Positions 1-10,309 are shown, counted from the stretch's first letter. The stretch is 64,000 nucleotides of DNA from CALRQJ02 sp943370285 (GCA_943370285.1 CALRQJ020000005.1:124001-188000); one strand, 5' to 3'. The notes: a model not told the origin generated them from the sequence alone. Translations and numbers: made by a program.

Positions 1-28
1 AACAGAAAAGTTAATACTTGGGACAGCA

Positions 29-1309
29 TCAGCTGTCCTTTTTTAATGCCAACATGTTCCGTTTTTTCTGATTAAAATAAAGCATAGAAAAAATGGTGAT
101 TCCCATGCCAACGACAGATAGCCACAACACACTGGTACTAAAAAATTGCACCCAATTCAATTGTACTTTAAAAACTTCCTTACTCAATAAAACACCTACG
201 CTGCCGATATAGCCAAAAGAATCAGCCAAATAAATAAGGAAGCCAACATTGCCTGTTACTTTGAAAGCGGCAATTAATCGTTCAAAAAAAACAGCATTAA
301 ACGGAATATAGACCATATATAATCCTAAGCCAACCAATGTCATCCACCAAATAGGTGGTAATTGTTGTTGCGCAAACAACCAAGTACTTGTTCCTGCTAC
401 AACAAATCCAACAATCATCACTACATGTGCAACCATAAATGCTTTAAAACTATTTTTAATCATTACCATACTACCGATTAAGGCTAAGATGACAATAGTA
501 ATGGGAGTTTCGGTTTTAGAGAAGAGTGCCGGTTGATTGAGATAGCCCAATTCCTTCCACATATCGGCACTAAAATTATCTCGTATATCTCTGAAAATAG
601 TTACAAAACAATACACCAAAATACAAGCCATAAGGCCGGGTAAAAACTGTTGTACAAAGTTGCGGCGTTCTTGTTTGGTCATGGGTAACCGTTCAGTTCT
701 ATCTTCAATATCTGCTGTGGTTGGCGGTGGTATTCGTTCCATCATCCAAACAAAAAGCAACAGCGGTAAAGCAAAAATTAAACCGGTAAAAAAGGGTACC
801 CAAAAATCACTCATGTGAAAATGCAAGATCAACCAACCGCCAACGGATTTTACAAATCCGCTACCGAAAATAAAACTCACCGCTAAAGCTGCACCAATAA
901 AATCGGTGGCTCTTCTACCTTCGATATAACTAAACACCACACCCCATAACATACCCAAAGGAAACCCATTAGTAAATAAAAAGATGATATTATAAGGAGC
1001 CGGAACAATGGCAAAAAACAACCAACTTAACCAACCAATACCCGTTAGTATTAAAATAATTTTATAACGACCTTTTCTTTCTAAAGCGGCAATAAAACGA
1101 ATGCCATAAAACTTTGCTAACATATAGCCAAAGACTTGCGCTATTACCAAACAAGATTTATAGCCAATCCCCATAAATACTAAACCATCGAAAGTGCAAA
1201 CGGTAAACGATTTTCTAAAACCAAACAACATGGTATAAGCCAAAAAAACGGATAGGGCGGCAAACAATGCCTGCAATACATTGATTTCTGTAAATCTGTT
1301 CTTCGTCAA
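29..1309 (-). CDS. DUF5690 family MFS-like membrane protein
   Basis: A 426-residue polytopic membrane protein with about twelve hydrophobic segments, resembling the DUF5690 family found in Bacteroidetes, which is distantly MFS-like. The substrate is unknown. The frame opens with TTG at 1307-1309. The preceding in-frame stop is at 1340-1342 and no ATG lies between, while the first internal Met (residue 27) would remove membrane segment 1, so TTG is the best start. It stands alone, divergent from the beta-propeller gene at 1550. The family assignment is from remembered similarity, not a search. Confidence 0.7.
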   Translation of the reverse strand: MTKNRFTEINVLQALFAALSVFLAYTMLFGFRKSFTVCTFDGLVFMGIGYKSCLVIAQVFGYMLAKFYGIRFIAALERKGRYKIILILTGIGWLSWLFFAIVPAPYNIIFLFTNGFPLGMLWGVVFSYIEGRRATDFIGAALAVSFIFGSGFVKSVGGWLILHFHMSDFWVPFFTGLIFALPLLLFVWMMERIPPPTTADIEDRTERLPMTKQERRNFVQQFLPGLMACILVYCFVTIFRDIRDNFSADMWKELGYLNQPALFSKTETPITIVILALIGSMVMIKNSFKAFMVAHVVMIVGFVVAGTSTWLFAQQQLPPIWWMTLVGLGLYMVYIPFNAVFFERLIAAFKVTGNVGFLIYLADSFGYIGSVGVLLSKEVFKVQLNWVQFFSTSVLWLSVVGMGITIFSMLYFNQKKRNMLALKKDS

Positions 1310-1497
1310 TGGAAAAATTTGTAGTGTGAATGTATAGCATTATGTTGATTGTAATAGCGAGTGATGTTTCAAATGTAGAGGATGATACACAGTCTCTGTT
1401 TGTTCCAATAACATCATAAAATCTTCTGCGTTAAGTCATGGAATATCTTTTTGTTTACCGATACCATATTTATCCTAAACCATTCATCCATAAGTTT

Positions 1498-1527
1498 TTG
1501 CAGCATGGTGCAGATGCTGTAATTTAC
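1498..1527 (+). promoter_or_regulatory. Candidate Bacteroidetes promoter for the gene at 1550
   Basis: TTG at 1498-1500, a 19-bp spacer, then TAATTTAC at 1520-1527. This approximates the Bacteroidetes -33 TTG / -7 TAnnTTTG pattern (six of eight at -7). The start codon is 22 bp downstream. The remaining intergenic sequence, 1310-1497, shows nothing I can name. Confidence 0.3.
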
Positions 1528-1549
1528 CTTTTCCAAAACTGATTTTTAC

Positions 1550-4500
1550 ATGAGAAAAACGATTCTGTTGGCAGCTTGCAGCCTTTGGCTTGCAGGTCAT
1601 GCCCAACCTATTGACATTAGTACACAGTTTAAGAATTTAAAGCCTCGAAACATTGGTCCGGCAGGCATGAGCGGTAGAATTACTGCCATCGATGCACTTG
1701 TTAGCAACCCCAATACCATTTATTTAGGTGCAGCAAGTGGTGGTGTTTGGAAAACCGAAAACAGCGGTCATTCTTGGACTCCGGTGTTCGACGATCAACC
1801 CATTCAAAACATTGGCGCTATTGCTATTCAGCAAAGCAACCCACAAGTAGTTTGGGTAGGTACCGGCGAAGGCAACCCTCGTAATTCCATCAACATTGGC
1901 GAAGGCATTTTTAAAACCATGGATGGCGGTAGAACCTGGAAAAGAATGGGTTTAGAAAAAACCAGAAATATTCATCGTTTACTCATCGACCCAAATAATC
2001 CTAATACGGTTTATGCCGGTGCCATTGGCAATCCTTATGCCGAGCATCCGGAAAGAGGATTATTTAAAACCACCGACGGTGGCGAAACCTGGACAAAAGT
2101 ATTATACACCAACGATACAAGCGGTGTGGCAGATATGATTATGGACCCTACCAATCCTAACAAATTATTTGTAGCTATGTGGCAACATCGCCGCACACCG
2201 TACAGTTTTAAAAGTGGTGGTAAAGGCAGTGGTTTATACATGACGGTTGATGGCGGCAAAAACTTTATTAAACTAGGTAAAGCCAATGGTTTGCCCGATG
2301 GCGATTACGGCCGTATTGGTATCACTATATGTCGCAGCATGCCCAATCGTTTATATGCTTTGGTAGAAGCCACTAAAAACGGCTTATACAAAAGTGATGA
2401 TGGTGGTTATAAATGGGAGTTGGTGAATAGTGAAACATCGGTAGTTACAAATCGTCCTTTTTATTTTCAAGACATTACCTGCGACCCAAAAAATGAAAAT
2501 CGTTTATGGATGTATAACCAAACTGTTACGATGAGTGAAGATGGTGGCAAAACATTCCAAACGGTAATTCCTTATAGTGGTATTCACCCCGACCACCATG
2601 CGTTTTGGATTCATCCCGACAATCCTGATTTTATTATTGATGGTAACGATGGTGGCATTGGTATAACCCGTGACCGCGGTAAAAATTGGACCTTTGATGA
2701 GAAAATTCCTGTAGGACAATTTTATCATATCAATGTAGATAATCAAACGCCATACAACGTAATGGGCGGCATGCAAGACAATGGTAGCTGGCATGGACCA
2801 GCTTATACCTGGACAAACGGTGGCATTCGCAATTATTATTGGAAAAATGTTGGCGGTGGCGATGGTTTTGATGTAATGCCCGACCCCGAAGATCCAAACT
2901 GGGTGTACTCTATGAGCCAAGGTGGAAATGTTGGCAGAGAAAATTATGTAACCGGAGAAGGTTGGAGAATTAAACCACCAGATACCGATATCAATTATCG
3001 TTATCGATTTAACTGGAATGCTGCTATTGCTCAAGACCCATTCAGTAAAACTACTATATATTATGGCAGTCAGCATGTGCACAAAAGCAACAACAAAGGA
3101 GCAAGTTGGGAAACGATTTCGCCTGACTTAACTACAAACGATAGTATTAAAATTGATCAAACCAACAATGGTGGTATTTCAATAGATATTACCGGAGCCG
3201 AAAATCATTGTACTATTTTGTGTATTGAACCATCAGCAAAAGAGCAAGGTGTAATTTGGGTGGGTACCGATGATGGCAATGTACAATTGACTAAAGATGG
3301 CGGAAAAACATGGATCAACTTCAGAGGTAAAATTCCCGGCTTGCCGGTTGGCAGTTGGATTGCACAAATCAGAGCATCGAGATTCAATGCTGCCGAAGCA
3401 TTTGTTGTAGCGAATGATTATCGCCGTGGCGATTCTAAACCATACATTTTCCGTACATCAGATTTTGGAAAAACTTGGACAAGATTAGTGGATGATAAAA
3501 AAGTTATCGGCTATGCCCTTTCTATTATTCAAGACCCAACAGAACCTAATTTGATTTTTGTAGGTACTGAACAAGGCCTATGGGTAAGCCTAGATAATGG
3601 AACAAACTTTCAACAGTTTAAGAATGGTTATCCTTCTGTATCAACTTATGATATGGCCATACAAGAAAGAGAAGCCGATTTAGTGATTGCTACCTTTGGC
3701 CGTTCGTTATGGGTGTTAGATGATATTCGTCCGTTAAGAAAAGCAGCAGCCAATAAAGGCCAACAGTTTGCAAAAAAATTAACTGCATTTGAAACACCCG
3801 AAGCTATACAAGCAGAGTATAGTGCAGCACCGGGTTATGAATGGAGTACTTGGGGATTGTATGATGGTGAGAATAGAAGAAGTGGTGCAAAAATGGCATT
3901 CTTCGTCAATAAAACTAAAGCAGATACCGGCAAGGCAAAATTAGCCGATAGCTTGATGGTAAAAATTTATGACAACAGCAACAAAGCAGTACGGAGTTTT
4001 AAAGCAAAAGCAGATACAGGTTACAACCAAATTTTCTGGGGTTTTGAAAGTAAAGGCAGCAGACAAGCAGGTTCTCCTAAACCAAGGCCCAATGCACCTG
4101 AGGCAGGAGGTTTACCTGTTGACCCGGGTACTTACAAAGTTGTGTATACTTTAGGTAAAGAAATGGATAGTACGATGATTGTAGTGAAAGATGACCCACG
4201 TGGTGGTACACCGATGGCAGTGCGACAAGCTAGAAGACAAATAACAGAAAGAATGGATAAGAGTGCAACACAACTGAACGCCATGCTAGACAAATTAGCT
4301 GATGCAGAAGAAGCCATGAAAAAGGTAGAAACATTACTGAAAGACAGCGAAGGCAAAGCAGCAGATAGTTGTAAGAAAATGGGCAAGGCAATGGCAGATA
4401 GTATTAAAGCCATCCGTGAGTATGTTTCCGGTAAACGCAGTGACCGTCAAGGTTATGGACAGCCTTATCAATTAACAGTATTGAATGTTTTCCGTCAGGC

Positions 4501-4678
4501 TAGACAAGTAGCATTTGGCAAAAACACAGTACCCGGACCTCAAGAAGAAAAACTAATGACTAATGCTGAAGCTTTAGTACAAGAAGTAGTAAACAGAGGT
4601 AACGCATTGATTGCTAACCAATGGGCAGGTTATAAAAAGCTAGCCGAAAGTTTACCGGTTAAATTATTTAAAGATTAA
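1550..4678 (+). CDS. Secreted VPS10/sortilin-like beta-propeller protein (BNR/Asp-box repeats)
   Basis: A 1042-residue protein with an N-terminal signal peptide (residues 1 to about 18, ending GHAQ). Residues from about 30 to 740 are filled with Asp-box/BNR motifs of the form DGGxTW, as in sortilin and exo-sialidase-like propellers; at least ten such DGG-W/F motifs are visible. The C-terminal 300 residues hold a beta-sandwich-like segment and then a Lys/Glu/Ala-rich, probably coiled-coil stretch. Such proteins are common in Bacteroidetes and are often called glycosyl hydrolases, but the catalytic function is unproven. No T9SS tail is obvious. A strong terminator follows at 4701-4726. Confidence 0.85.
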   Translation: MRKTILLAACSLWLAGHAQPIDISTQFKNLKPRNIGPAGMSGRITAIDALVSNPNTIYLGAASGGVWKTENSGHSWTPVFDDQPIQNIGAIAIQQSNPQVVWVGTGEGNPRNSINIGEGIFKTMDGGRTWKRMGLEKTRNIHRLLIDPNNPNTVYAGAIGNPYAEHPERGLFKTTDGGETWTKVLYTNDTSGVADMIMDPTNPNKLFVAMWQHRRTPYSFKSGGKGSGLYMTVDGGKNFIKLGKANGLPDGDYGRIGITICRSMPNRLYALVEATKNGLYKSDDGGYKWELVNSETSVVTNRPFYFQDITCDPKNENRLWMYNQTVTMSEDGGKTFQTVIPYSGIHPDHHAFWIHPDNPDFIIDGNDGGIGITRDRGKNWTFDEKIPVGQFYHINVDNQTPYNVMGGMQDNGSWHGPAYTWTNGGIRNYYWKNVGGGDGFDVMPDPEDPNWVYSMSQGGNVGRENYVTGEGWRIKPPDTDINYRYRFNWNAAIAQDPFSKTTIYYGSQHVHKSNNKGASWETISPDLTTNDSIKIDQTNNGGISIDITGAENHCTILCIEPSAKEQGVIWVGTDDGNVQLTKDGGKTWINFRGKIPGLPVGSWIAQIRASRFNAAEAFVVANDYRRGDSKPYIFRTSDFGKTWTRLVDDKKVIGYALSIIQDPTEPNLIFVGTEQGLWVSLDNGTNFQQFKNGYPSVSTYDMAIQEREADLVIATFGRSLWVLDDIRPLRKAAANKGQQFAKKLTAFETPEAIQAEYSAAPGYEWSTWGLYDGENRRSGAKMAFFVNKTKADTGKAKLADSLMVKIYDNSNKAVRSFKAKADTGYNQIFWGFESKGSRQAGSPKPRPNAPEAGGLPVDPGTYKVVYTLGKEMDSTMIVVKDDPRGGTPMAVRQARRQITERMDKSATQLNAMLDKLADAEEAMKKVETLLKDSEGKAADSCKKMGKAMADSIKAIREYVSGKRSDRQGYGQPYQLTVLNVFRQARQVAFGKNTVPGPQEEKLMTNAEALVQEVVNRGNALIANQWAGYKKLAESLPVKLFKD

Positions 4679-4700
4679 AAATAGAATCATATTAAAAAGT

Positions 4701-4730
4701 AAAACCGGGCCAATAGGTCCGGTTTTTTCA
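4701..4730. terminator. Bidirectional intrinsic terminator
   Basis: An 11-bp stem (4701-4711 with 4716-4726, one G-T wobble), loop AATA and T/A runs on both sides. It lies between the convergent genes ending at 4678 (+) and 4736 (-). Confidence 0.85.
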
Positions 4731-4735
4731 TGCTC

Positions 4736-5476
4736 TTAATAAATGGCACCGTTTGCCAACCAAGTGGCATACACTTCACTTGCTTTCCATTGCTTTCCCC
4801 AATACAAATGTTTGTATGCATACAAAAAAGAAAGAAATTGTTGAATATCGGTCGTGTTAGCATTTGCCATAACTTCAAAAACGGTTTTACCTTTAAATCT
4901 TCCTTTCGTAATTGTTTGATCTTGATTATCATCACCTTGTTCTCTCATAGCTTTTACAGTGAATGCCAAATCTTTTTGAATGGCTTTGACAACTGCATTT
5001 GTACGATTGGCATTCCAATTTTGTAATGCATCATCAGCTGTAAACAACAAACTATCCGTTACAGTAGTTAGCTCAATATGATAACGACCTAAATGAAAGA
5101 ACATATCTTTTCTAGCTTTCAAACCACCTACTAATAAAAAAGCTATGTCTCCTTCCTTTGGTACGCCGTCCGAAGGAAAGAAAAGTGCTGACACAAAATC
5201 TTTTTGAATAGCTTCTACTTTTCCTACACCAACTGTTGCAGTATCTGCTACAGTGGTGCGATATACACCTCTAAGTACAAAAGTTTGATTCAATTGCAGC
5301 ATCACCCCTTTTCGCTTTTTCAGTAACAAATACCAATTATTATTACTCAATTGATCGGGTTGGTAATTAACAGGAATACCTACTAAAATACGATTGTCTT
5401 TTTTTGAACCGGTTGGCTGAGCTGTTGTAACAATCGACAACAAAGACAAGGCAATGATGAGATGAAATGTTTTCAC
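4736..5476 (-). CDS. Hypothetical secreted protein
   Basis: I do not recognise this protein. About 246 residues with a typical signal peptide (MKT start, hydrophobic core, Ala-Gln at the probable cleavage site) and then a soluble alpha/beta domain. The open frame extends five codons further to a TTG at 5491, but the GTG at 5476 gives a standard lysine-headed signal peptide, so I chose it. There is no ATG option. It is monocistronic, convergent with the beta-propeller gene and sharing its terminator. Probably periplasmic; no catalytic motif is evident. Confidence 0.6.
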   Translation of the reverse strand: MKTFHLIIALSLLSIVTTAQPTGSKKDNRILVGIPVNYQPDQLSNNNWYLLLKKRKGVMLQLNQTFVLRGVYRTTVADTATVGVGKVEAIQKDFVSALFFPSDGVPKEGDIAFLLVGGLKARKDMFFHLGRYHIELTTVTDSLLFTADDALQNWNANRTNAVVKAIQKDLAFTVKAMREQGDDNQDQTITKGRFKGKTVFEVMANANTTDIQQFLSFLYAYKHLYWGKQWKASEVYATWLANGAIY

Positions 5477-5603
5477 TGTAATAAATTTCAACTAAAATAA
5501 TTACAGCAAAGTGCAGCACCTATACCCAACACTACTGATTTACATTTTACTAACAGAATAAAGTGTTAACAGCCTAATCAATAATTTGTAGCAAGAAGGA
5601 TAG

Positions 5604-6200
5604 TTAAGATTTTGTACTAGCATTCCAAGTTTTGTACAACACATCTTGAGATGGCCTATTATCCGGTACGGAACGTAAGGGTTCACAGGGTTGCCAATTA
5701 GCTTTCATCTCCGCAGGTAAGGCTTGATACAATGCTGTCCCCTTTGTCTTCCAAGCAATCATATCATCGCTTACTGCCTTAATCTTTTTTGCCGGATTAC
5801 CAACAATTAAGCTACGTGATTCAAATACTTCGTCGGCTTTAATAAAACTTAATGCACCAACAATACATTCATCGCCCAACACTACATTATCCATAATCAC
5901 ACTATTCATTCCAATTAAACAATTGGCACCGATAGTTGCGCCATGAATTACTGCACCATGACCAATATGTGCACCAGCTTTCAGCAAAACCGTTACACCG
6001 GGAAACATATGTATGGTGCAGTTTTCCTGCACATTACAGCCGTCTTCAATAATGATTTCACCCCAATCGCCTCTTATAGCTGCACCAGGACCAACATAAA
6101 CATTTTTACCAATAATTACATTGCCGGTTACTGCTGCTTGCGGATGAACGAAAGCAGTTTCATGTACTACCGGAATAAAACCATTAAACTGATATATCAT
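5604..6200 (-). CDS. paaY: PaaY-like hexapeptide-repeat protein (gamma carbonic anhydrase family)
   Basis: 198 residues of left-handed beta-helix hexapeptide repeats, with the gamma-carbonic-anhydrase metal histidines visible in the IHMFPG and IGHGAVIHG segments and an RGDWG motif. PaaY is a thioesterase thought to remove dead-end CoA adducts during phenylacetate degradation. It lies 28 bp downstream of paaI in the same orientation, which favours PaaY over a generic CaiE/YrdA paralogue. Length matches PaaY (about 195-200). Confidence 0.85.
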   Translation of the reverse strand: MIYQFNGFIPVVHETAFVHPQAAVTGNVIIGKNVYVGPGAAIRGDWGEIIIEDGCNVQENCTIHMFPGVTVLLKAGAHIGHGAVIHGATIGANCLIGMNSVIMDNVVLGDECIVGALSFIKADEVFESRSLIVGNPAKKIKAVSDDMIAWKTKGTALYQALPAEMKANWQPCEPLRSVPDNRPSQDVLYKTWNASTKS

Positions 6201-6228
6201 TTTTTATACAGTTGCTCGAATACGTAAT

Positions 6229-6648
6229 TTAATCAATACTCCACTCTTTTTCACTTCGATAATAAACGCCTTTGAATAACGCCACTTTTTCGCCAAGTTG
6301 ATTAAAAACAGTAGCAGAATAAATACAGAAACGATTAGTAAAACTTTCTTCGCTGCTTTCGGCAGTAATTACATCACCAACTTTTACCGGTGCGATATGT
6401 GCAATAGAAGTTTCTACAGAAACCGCTTGCCTGCCTCTACTATTAGATGCAAAAGCCAAACAACTGTCGCAAAGTCCGTAGGTGATACTACCATGAGCAA
6501 TATCAAAACCATTACACATGTGCTCATTAACGGTCATGCGTAATTTACAGTAGCCTTCTCTTTCTTCAACTCTTTCGATACCTAGCCAACGACTATAAGT
6601 ATCTTTTTCCATCATTTGATTGATGATGGCTGTTGCAATATTACTCAT
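6229..6648 (-). CDS. paaI: PaaI-type hydroxyphenylacetyl-CoA thioesterase
   Basis: 139-residue single hotdog-fold protein. The segment NGFDIAHGSITYGLCDS corresponds to the PaaI active-site helix (N-G-x-x-x-HG followed by an acidic residue). PaaI hydrolyses ring-hydroxylated phenylacetyl-CoA to keep the CoA pool free. It starts 2 bp after the paaG stop, so the two are almost certainly cotranscribed and translationally coupled. Confidence 0.9.
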   Translation of the reverse strand: MSNIATAIINQMMEKDTYSRWLGIERVEEREGYCKLRMTVNEHMCNGFDIAHGSITYGLCDSCLAFASNSRGRQAVSVETSIAHIAPVKVGDVITAESSEESFTNRFCIYSATVFNQLGEKVALFKGVYYRSEKEWSID

Positions 6649-6650
6649 GA

Positions 6651-7427
6651 TTATTCTCCTTTAAACTGTGGTTGTCTCTTCTCTAAAAATGCTGCCACAC
6701 CTTCTCTAAAGTCTGCTGTAGCGGCTGCTCTTTGCTGCAACTTATCTTCGTTCATTAATTGCTCATCTAATGTATGTGTAGCACTCCAATTCAATGCTTT
6801 CTTAATGAAGTATAAAGCTCTTGTTGGCATTTGTGCAACCGTAGTGGCAATTTGTAAAGCTGAAGAAGCAAACACATCATCTTCAAGCACTTTGTAAATC
6901 ATTCCTATTCGTTCTGCTTCTGCAGCCGATACCTTATCGCCAAGCATCATTAAAGCACTTGTTTTTTGCCAACCAATAATTCGGGGTAGAAAATAAGTTC
7001 CACCACTATCCGGTATCAAACCAATTTTAGAAAATGCTTGAATGAATGATGCCGATTGACTGGCTACAACAATATCGCAAGCCAAAGCCAAATTAGCACC
7101 CGCCCCTGCTGCAACACCGTTTACAGCCGCAATAACAGGTTTCTCTAGGTTTCTAATTCTTGAAATGATGGGATTATAATGTTCAGATAAAATGCGATTC
7201 ATGCCCGGTCCGTTTGGATCAACTACTTCGGCTAAATCTTGCCCTGCACAAAAACCCTTTCCTGCACCGGTCAGATAAATACAACGTACAGCTGCATTGT
7301 TATTACAATCATCCAGAGTTGATTGCAGTAATAGTGCCATTTCACGATTAAAAGAATTTAATTTATCAGGTCGGTTTAATGTTATGAAAGCAATTCCATC
7401 TTTAATTTCAATCAAAATAGAAGACAT
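6651..7427 (-). CDS. paaG: PaaG-like enoyl-CoA hydratase/isomerase
   Basis: A crotonase-fold protein of 258 residues from the ATG at 7427 (six codons inside the longest frame; the family begins close to this ILIEIKDGIAFITLNRP strand). The oxyanion-hole segments GAGKGFCAGQD and AAVNGVAAGAGANLALACD are present. PaaG isomerises the phenylacetyl-CoA ring epoxide to the oxepin. It is first in the paaG-paaI-paaY run. Crotonases are hard to separate, so the name rests on context and on PaaG-like features such as GKGFCAGQDL. Confidence 0.85.
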   Translation of the reverse strand: MSSILIEIKDGIAFITLNRPDKLNSFNREMALLLQSTLDDCNNNAAVRCIYLTGAGKGFCAGQDLAEVVDPNGPGMNRILSEHYNPIISRIRNLEKPVIAAVNGVAAGAGANLALACDIVVASQSASFIQAFSKIGLIPDSGGTYFLPRIIGWQKTSALMMLGDKVSAAEAERIGMIYKVLEDDVFASSALQIATTVAQMPTRALYFIKKALNWSATHTLDEQLMNEDKLQQRAAATADFREGVAAFLEKRQPQFKGE

Positions 7428-7493
7428 AATCAATCGTTTGTACAAAGATAAATTTAATCTTCTCCCATCTTGTAATTAAAGGTAAATCGCACA

Positions 7494-8246
7494 TTAATAA
7501 TTTCTATTTTCCAGCATTTCTAGTACCATTTCTTTTTTACGTTGCGATACCGGCACTGACATTCCATTTTCCAATTGCAATGAGCCGCCATCAGTTTTAT
7601 CGAACATGGTTATTTTATGTGGATTGACTAAGAAGGAATGGTGAGTACGAATAAAACCTAGCGGTTCTAATATTGCTTCATATTCTTTTAAATTTTTAGA
7701 CACCAATACCGGATTTTTATCACTAATGTAGAAACGAGTGTAGGTGCCTTCTGCTTCGCAGAAAAAAATATCATTCAATTTTAAAAAATAAATATTATCA
7801 ATATCCTTTAATACAATTCGTTTTCCGATTTCATTTTTATCGTGTAATTGTTTTAATAAAAAATCAATCTGACCCGATAAATCTCTACTCTTAATTTGAT
7901 TGATGGCTTTTTGAATACTTGTTTGCAGTGCATCGGGATCTACCGGCTTCAACAAATAATCTATTGCACTAAACTGAAATGCTTTAATGGCATATTTATC
8001 ATGTGCGGTTACAAAAATGAGTTGAAATGTAGGTTGATGTAATTGTTTGATGAGATCGAAGCCTGTACCATCATCCATCTCCACATCGAGTAAAACAATA
8101 TCCGGATGAAACATATTGATCGCTGCCAACCCTTTTGCAACTCCTGTCGCTTCTTCAATTTCAGTTACATCGGGGCAAAATGCTTCAAGCAGTTGTCTTA
8201 ACGCCATTCGCATATGCATTTCATTATCAATAATCAACGCTTTCAT
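7494..8246 (-). CDS. LytTR-family response regulator
   Basis: 250 residues: CheY-like receiver (about 1-120, phospho-acceptor Asp in IVLLDVEMDDG and the conserved Lys in LLKPVD) followed by a C-terminal LytTR DNA-binding domain (about 145-245, with FIRTHHSFLVNP and ending with VPVSQRKKE). It is the partner of the kinase gene immediately upstream (5-bp gap). Targets are unknown. Its position between two paa blocks does not by itself imply a role in phenylacetate metabolism. Confidence 0.93.
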   Translation of the reverse strand: MKALIIDNEMHMRMALRQLLEAFCPDVTEIEEATGVAKGLAAINMFHPDIVLLDVEMDDGTGFDLIKQLHQPTFQLIFVTAHDKYAIKAFQFSAIDYLLKPVDPDALQTSIQKAINQIKSRDLSGQIDFLLKQLHDKNEIGKRIVLKDIDNIYFLKLNDIFFCEAEGTYTRFYISDKNPVLVSKNLKEYEAILEPLGFIRTHHSFLVNPHKITMFDKTDGGSLQLENGMSVPVSQRKKEMVLEMLENRNY

Positions 8247-8251
8247 GGTAG

Positions 8252-10123
8252 TTACGACATTTTACTTTTGTACAATAACGGAAGTTTAATAGCAACAGTT
8301 ACTCCAGGCGAATCTATATTATTATCGATACTAAATGTAGCTTTCGTTTTCAACTTAATATTGAGCAAATAAATTCTGTCTTTAATAATTTGACTTGCTC
8401 TTGAGATATGTTCGTTAGGTGCTTTAATCGTTGAAAGTAACCCTTTGCCATTATCTGTAATCACAATATCTAAACTATTCGGTGTATGAGAAAAGAAAAT
8501 TGAAACTTGTCCGACATAGTCAATTCCTGCAAAACCATGTTCAATACTGTTTTCTACAAATGGTTGCAATATCATAGATGGAATCATCATATCATCCGGC
8601 TCCATATCTTCGGTTAAATGTATACTATAAGCAAACTTCTCTGGAAATCTCAACTTCTGCAACGCCAAATACTCGTTTAAAAAATCTATTTCTTGCTCTA
8701 CCGTTACATATTCTTCATAAGTACTTTCTAGTGTTTGTCGCATGATATGAGAGAACTTAGACAGATTAGAAGCCATAGACTTACCATCACTTCCCTGCAA
8801 GGCAAAAGATTGCAATGATGATAGTGCATTGAAAAAGAAATGCGGATTCATTCTAGAACGATTTAATCGTTGTTCGGCCTCTAAAATTTTTTGTTTGTTT
8901 TTTAAATGTTGTTGACGAATGAAGAACAATAAACCGATAAGTGCTAATACACCTGCAATCAGTAACAATATATAAATTCGCTTTTGCTGGGCTAATTCAG
9001 TGATGGTTTTTTCATTCTTTACTTTTTCGTACCGTTGCTCTAATTCATTTATCTTTTCAGTGCGTTGTAGTAAAAACAAGCTGTCTTTTAAATGAGCATA
9101 CTGTTTAAATGCGGCATAGGATTTTTCTACATTGCCTGCTTCTTTATAAACCGATGAGGCCTCTAAATACACATTCATGGTGGGTATTGTACCGGGCTCA
9201 AATTTATTAGCATAATAGATACTTGTGTCTTGCCAACGAATAGCCTCAGCAGGATTATTCAAATCAATACAACTCCATGCTTTAGCTATGTATAAAGCAC
9301 TAAGATTAGTGGGCACTTTCATTTGCTTGGCATAGAATAAAGCCGAATCAATAAATGCAGCCGATTGCTTTAATTCACCTTTGTGGTAAGACACCGCATC
9401 AAAAACTCTGAATGCTTGTACCAATTGTAACTTGTCTTGAAATTGAATAGCATATTTTTTTGCTGTTGTTGCGTATACTAATGTCGTATCTAATATAGCT
9501 TTAACTTCGGTTTGGGTATATTTTGTTTCATAAGCAAAAGCCAACCAGTTATAATTTGCCGGAGTGGTATAATCAACTTGCTGCTTAAGTATCAGTTGCT
9601 CCGCTTTCTTTAAATACATCCAACTTTTTTCATCTTGATTTTGACGTCCAAACAAAAAGTTGATATGCATGAGTGCTTTTAATTGATTGGTGCTATTACC
9701 ACTTTGCTCAGCAGCTTGTAAAGCCAAAAATCCATACTTAGATAAATTTTCAAAATCTTGAATAGCTTTATAATAACGGGCAAAATTGAGATACACATAT
9801 TCCTTCCATTTGTCTTTACAACTTGATTGTTGCAATAACTTTTCTTGCAGTTGCGACAACGCTAACATTTGATCTACCCTGCGATAGGTAGCCTGTAGTT
9901 CAAATTCATAATTAATCGACAATACATCGCAATTGCCCTTATTTTGTTTTTTATAAGATTTAATCCATTGCTTAGCAGTAATAGTATCACCATCTTTTAA
10001 ATAAGTATCAAATGTTTGGGAATTCATCGGTTCACAATTACAAGATTGCTGTGCTGCAATTTGACTTGCTGCCCCCGAAAAGCTATATAACAAAATCAAC
10101 AAATAAATACGGAAAGGCTTCAT
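8252..10123 (-). CDS. LytS-like sensor histidine kinase with periplasmic TPR region
   Basis: 623 residues from the ATG at 10123, which directly begins a signal peptide; a frame extending to 10180 would add a non-signal leader. The order is signal peptide, TPR-like helical sensor region (about 25-365), one membrane helix (about 380-400), then a His_kinase domain (PF06580 type, phospho-acceptor in SRMNPHFFFNALSSL) and an HATPase with the N-box PFVENSIEHGF. This architecture is standard for Bacteroidetes LytS-like kinases. It forms an operon with the LytTR regulator. Confidence 0.92.
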   Translation of the reverse strand: MKPFRIYLLILLYSFSGAASQIAAQQSCNCEPMNSQTFDTYLKDGDTITAKQWIKSYKKQNKGNCDVLSINYEFELQATYRRVDQMLALSQLQEKLLQQSSCKDKWKEYVYLNFARYYKAIQDFENLSKYGFLALQAAEQSGNSTNQLKALMHINFLFGRQNQDEKSWMYLKKAEQLILKQQVDYTTPANYNWLAFAYETKYTQTEVKAILDTTLVYATTAKKYAIQFQDKLQLVQAFRVFDAVSYHKGELKQSAAFIDSALFYAKQMKVPTNLSALYIAKAWSCIDLNNPAEAIRWQDTSIYYANKFEPGTIPTMNVYLEASSVYKEAGNVEKSYAAFKQYAHLKDSLFLLQRTEKINELEQRYEKVKNEKTITELAQQKRIYILLLIAGVLALIGLLFFIRQQHLKNKQKILEAEQRLNRSRMNPHFFFNALSSLQSFALQGSDGKSMASNLSKFSHIMRQTLESTYEEYVTVEQEIDFLNEYLALQKLRFPEKFAYSIHLTEDMEPDDMMIPSMILQPFVENSIEHGFAGIDYVGQVSIFFSHTPNSLDIVITDNGKGLLSTIKAPNEHISRASQIIKDRIYLLNIKLKTKATFSIDNNIDSPGVTVAIKLPLLYKSKMS

Positions 10124-10252
10124 ATTTAAGGAGTTAGACAGCATGAATTTAAATGAATAAATTGGGTTGTGCAGCAACAAATTTTTTACAAATCACTTAT
10201 TGATTGAATGCCATCATTTATTAATTACATCGCAACGGCTATGTTGGCTATT

Positions 10253-10282
10253 ACAAAAAAGCCGCTCCAAAAATGAAGCGGC
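10253..10282 (-). terminator. Intrinsic terminator of the T9SS cargo gene
   Basis: On the minus strand a GCCGCT/AGCGGC stem (10277-10282 with 10261-10266) is followed by six T residues, 28 bp after the stop codon of the gene ending at 10310. Confidence 0.8.
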
Positions 10283-10309
10283 ATAGTATTCCTGTAAGCC
10301 TGAACCAAC

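Noticed and set aside
2504..3082. A long antisense frame within the beta-propeller gene
   Set aside because: It is a shadow of the strong plus-strand gene; the product has no family-like features and its start sits mid-domain.
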